A stretch of DNA of 64,000 bases from Rhopalosiphum padi (taxonomy: Eukaryota > Arthropoda > Insecta > Hemiptera > Aphididae): positions 13,756,931 through 13,820,930 of the forward strand of contig NC_083599.1 of NCBI RefSeq assembly GCF_020882245.1, read 5' to 3'. The notes below the pieces were generated by a model that was not told the origin of the DNA, searched no databases, and saw nothing but the letters and a program-made list of their open reading frames with translations. Position numbers and translations under genes: made by a program. This document shows, piece after piece, positions 62,146 to 64,000 of the stretch; positions within the stretch are counted from its first letter, which is position 1; each line of letters begins with the position of its first letter.

Positions 62146-64000
62146 AATGTTTAAGGAAAAAAATATTTTTATCTTATAAATGCTGTTAAATGTTTTACAT
62201 TCTTTCTATATTATTTTACAAGACTTAAAGATTTCTATTGTTGATATATTTGGGTAGTAGTAATAATATACCTTTACCTTCAATGCCTACAAAATAAAAA
62301 ATAAATTGCATCACTGCGTAAAACAGTATAAATAGCTTAAAATAAGTCTAAATATTTTCAAAATGTCTTTCTGTATAGAAAATAATATATAGGTACATCT
62401 AATATGGAACAATGGCCAATAGTTACAAGTTTCTAAAATTAATATTTTTTGATTTTACAATTAAATAACTAAAAGCGTCGACAATTTAAAATGTCAATGA
62501 TAAATAAGTAGTTCAAATATCCTAAATATGGTGTATGATATGAATTACTATTACCATATCTTTTGTTTTCTTTTTTTGAATCACAAGAAAATAATAATTT
62601 CGATTTCATAATATATTCGTGTATAATGTTTCCATTTTATGTATTTAAGTCTTTTTTTTTATACTTAGTTGAAGTATCAACTATAAATTGTCTAAATTCA
62701 ATGACTATTTTTTTACTACAAACAAGCCTTAAAGTTGTATAAAAAAATATCATTGTAAAGCTAATACATGCATATATATACTTAGAATCTAATTATAATT
62801 ATTATTTTGTATCGAAGTAATACCTTGATAAATTTAAGTTCGGCTATAATATTGAATGAACTTGCAAAAATGTTTTAAAAACTTTCAAATTAATTTAATT
62901 TTCTTCCATTTCACGCGAAAATGGTCCATTTCAATTTTTTCCTACGTACCCAACATTCTTCATAATCAAATAGTTTTAATTTGTATATAAATAATTAAAT
63001 ATTTAGATCGCAAGTAAGATTTGGGAGAAAACAATTTTTTTTTAAATATGAACGCGGTATGATAACATGACGTCATAATAATAATTCATAAATACAATAT
63101 ATATTTTCCGGATGATCCAGATAATAGGGATACAATAAAGGGTAGAAACCACTTTATTAACAACAATAGCACAATAGCAGCAGTCTGCTATATTAAAATG
63201 ATATATTTGTTTACGTTAACTTCATCAGAAAAGTTTGATTCGCTTTAGTTTCTATACGATTAAAACCCAAAGAATTTAGGTGGAAACAATTTGAAAATGT
63301 CGAGTTTATTCGTTATTGTAATAATATATAATATACATTATACGCATTACCTAAACGAAAAATTGTTTTAGAATTAGAAAATATTATTCTTATCCTATTA
63401 TTTAACTTATGCATATATTATGAGAAATTACGTTAAATAATTTTACTGTATTACATATATTCTGCACTGTGCATCTTGAAGTCGCGTCGCAATGTAGTTT
63501 ATTATATGAAGTGTTTTAGAGTCTACTCTTCAAGCAACGACTTAACAGTGGATAATATTATTATTTATTATATATAATAGTTTCTTTAAATATCTTAAAA
63601 CACCATAAAACAAACGTTGAAGGGAAATCTGAAACGAGTTACACGTGTTTTTGATCGATTGATATTATAAGTACGGAAAAATGAAAATAGAAGTGAATAA
63701 AAAAAGGGTGTAAAATGACGCGTATAGGGTGTCGAGAGGGTAACAAAATACTTAGACCCTCCTAATAATCACATTCACGAGCCCTCTGAGAATCTTAAAT
63801 AAAGTGTCTGTCTATATACTCGCATATGTATATTTTCATTGCATGCATTGTAGTTTCATTTTAAGTCTGATTTCTGATAATTAAATATTATTATGCAAAA
63901 TAGTCACAACCTTGTGTCACTTAATCACATAGAAAAATGAATAGGTGTTGTTATTTTGATCGATAATTAATAATTATTAAATTCAAGTGCAATTTCAATT
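62146..64000. other. AT-rich sequence at the right edge
   Basis: No open frame of note, RNA gene or well-bounded repeat was seen. Slightly higher CG content occurs near 63600-63790 without coding character. Confidence 0.4.

Noticed and set aside
1..64000. CRISPR arrays, bacterial operons, phage or tRNA/rRNA genes
   Set aside because: No regularly spaced repeats, compact gene strings or cloverleaf/rRNA signatures; the intron-rich AT-rich architecture is that of an animal nucleus.

Overview
The window is AT-rich nuclear DNA from an insect, most likely an aphid. Genes are sparse and split by GT-AG introns, one of them 11.6 kb long. There are many AT microsatellites, degraded hAT-type MITEs and a truncated LINE. 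The coding anchor is a group-B Sox gene with an insect Sox21b-type HMG box. The aphid assignment is an inference from base composition and repeat style, not a proven identification.

Layout. Positions 1-5725 (+) hold the last three exons of a AAA+ ATPase gene, most likely peroxin PEX1: a 26-nt exon at the left edge, a 5.4-kb intron, then two short terminal exons. Positions 8114-8617 are a 5'-truncated, frameshifted LINE with a 12-bp target-site duplication. Positions 10902-12787 (+) hold a complete three-exon gene for a secreted trypsin-fold serine protease homolog of 348 residues, with a Thr-rich stalk and the catalytic serine replaced. From about 12.8 to 45 kb there is no confidently identified gene. 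That stretch contains GC-rich, CpG-rich islands (19.98-20.56, 23.04-23.66, 32.06-33.36 and 39.37-40.65 kb), a few orphan exon-like segments (24.1-24.8, 26.45-26.62, 28.6-29.04 and 33.85-34.03 kb), three copies of a dispersed palindromic repeat, and MITEs. Positions 45710-58705 (-) hold the Sox21b-like gene: two coding exons, with the intron inside the HMG box. From 59.1 to 64 kb the sequence is the AT-rich upstream flank of the Sox gene, with repeat remnants.

The three gene anchors are unrelated in function (peroxisome biogenesis, an extracellular pseudoprotease, a developmental transcription factor). The large desert next to Sox, with its CpG islands, is what is expected of the regulatory landscape of a developmental transcription factor. 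No clearly new multi-gene system was found. The best leads are a 98-codon in-frame extension behind the Sox TGA, the pseudoprotease, an orphan terminal exon with textbook splice signals at 26.6 kb, and several precisely bounded transposon insertions.
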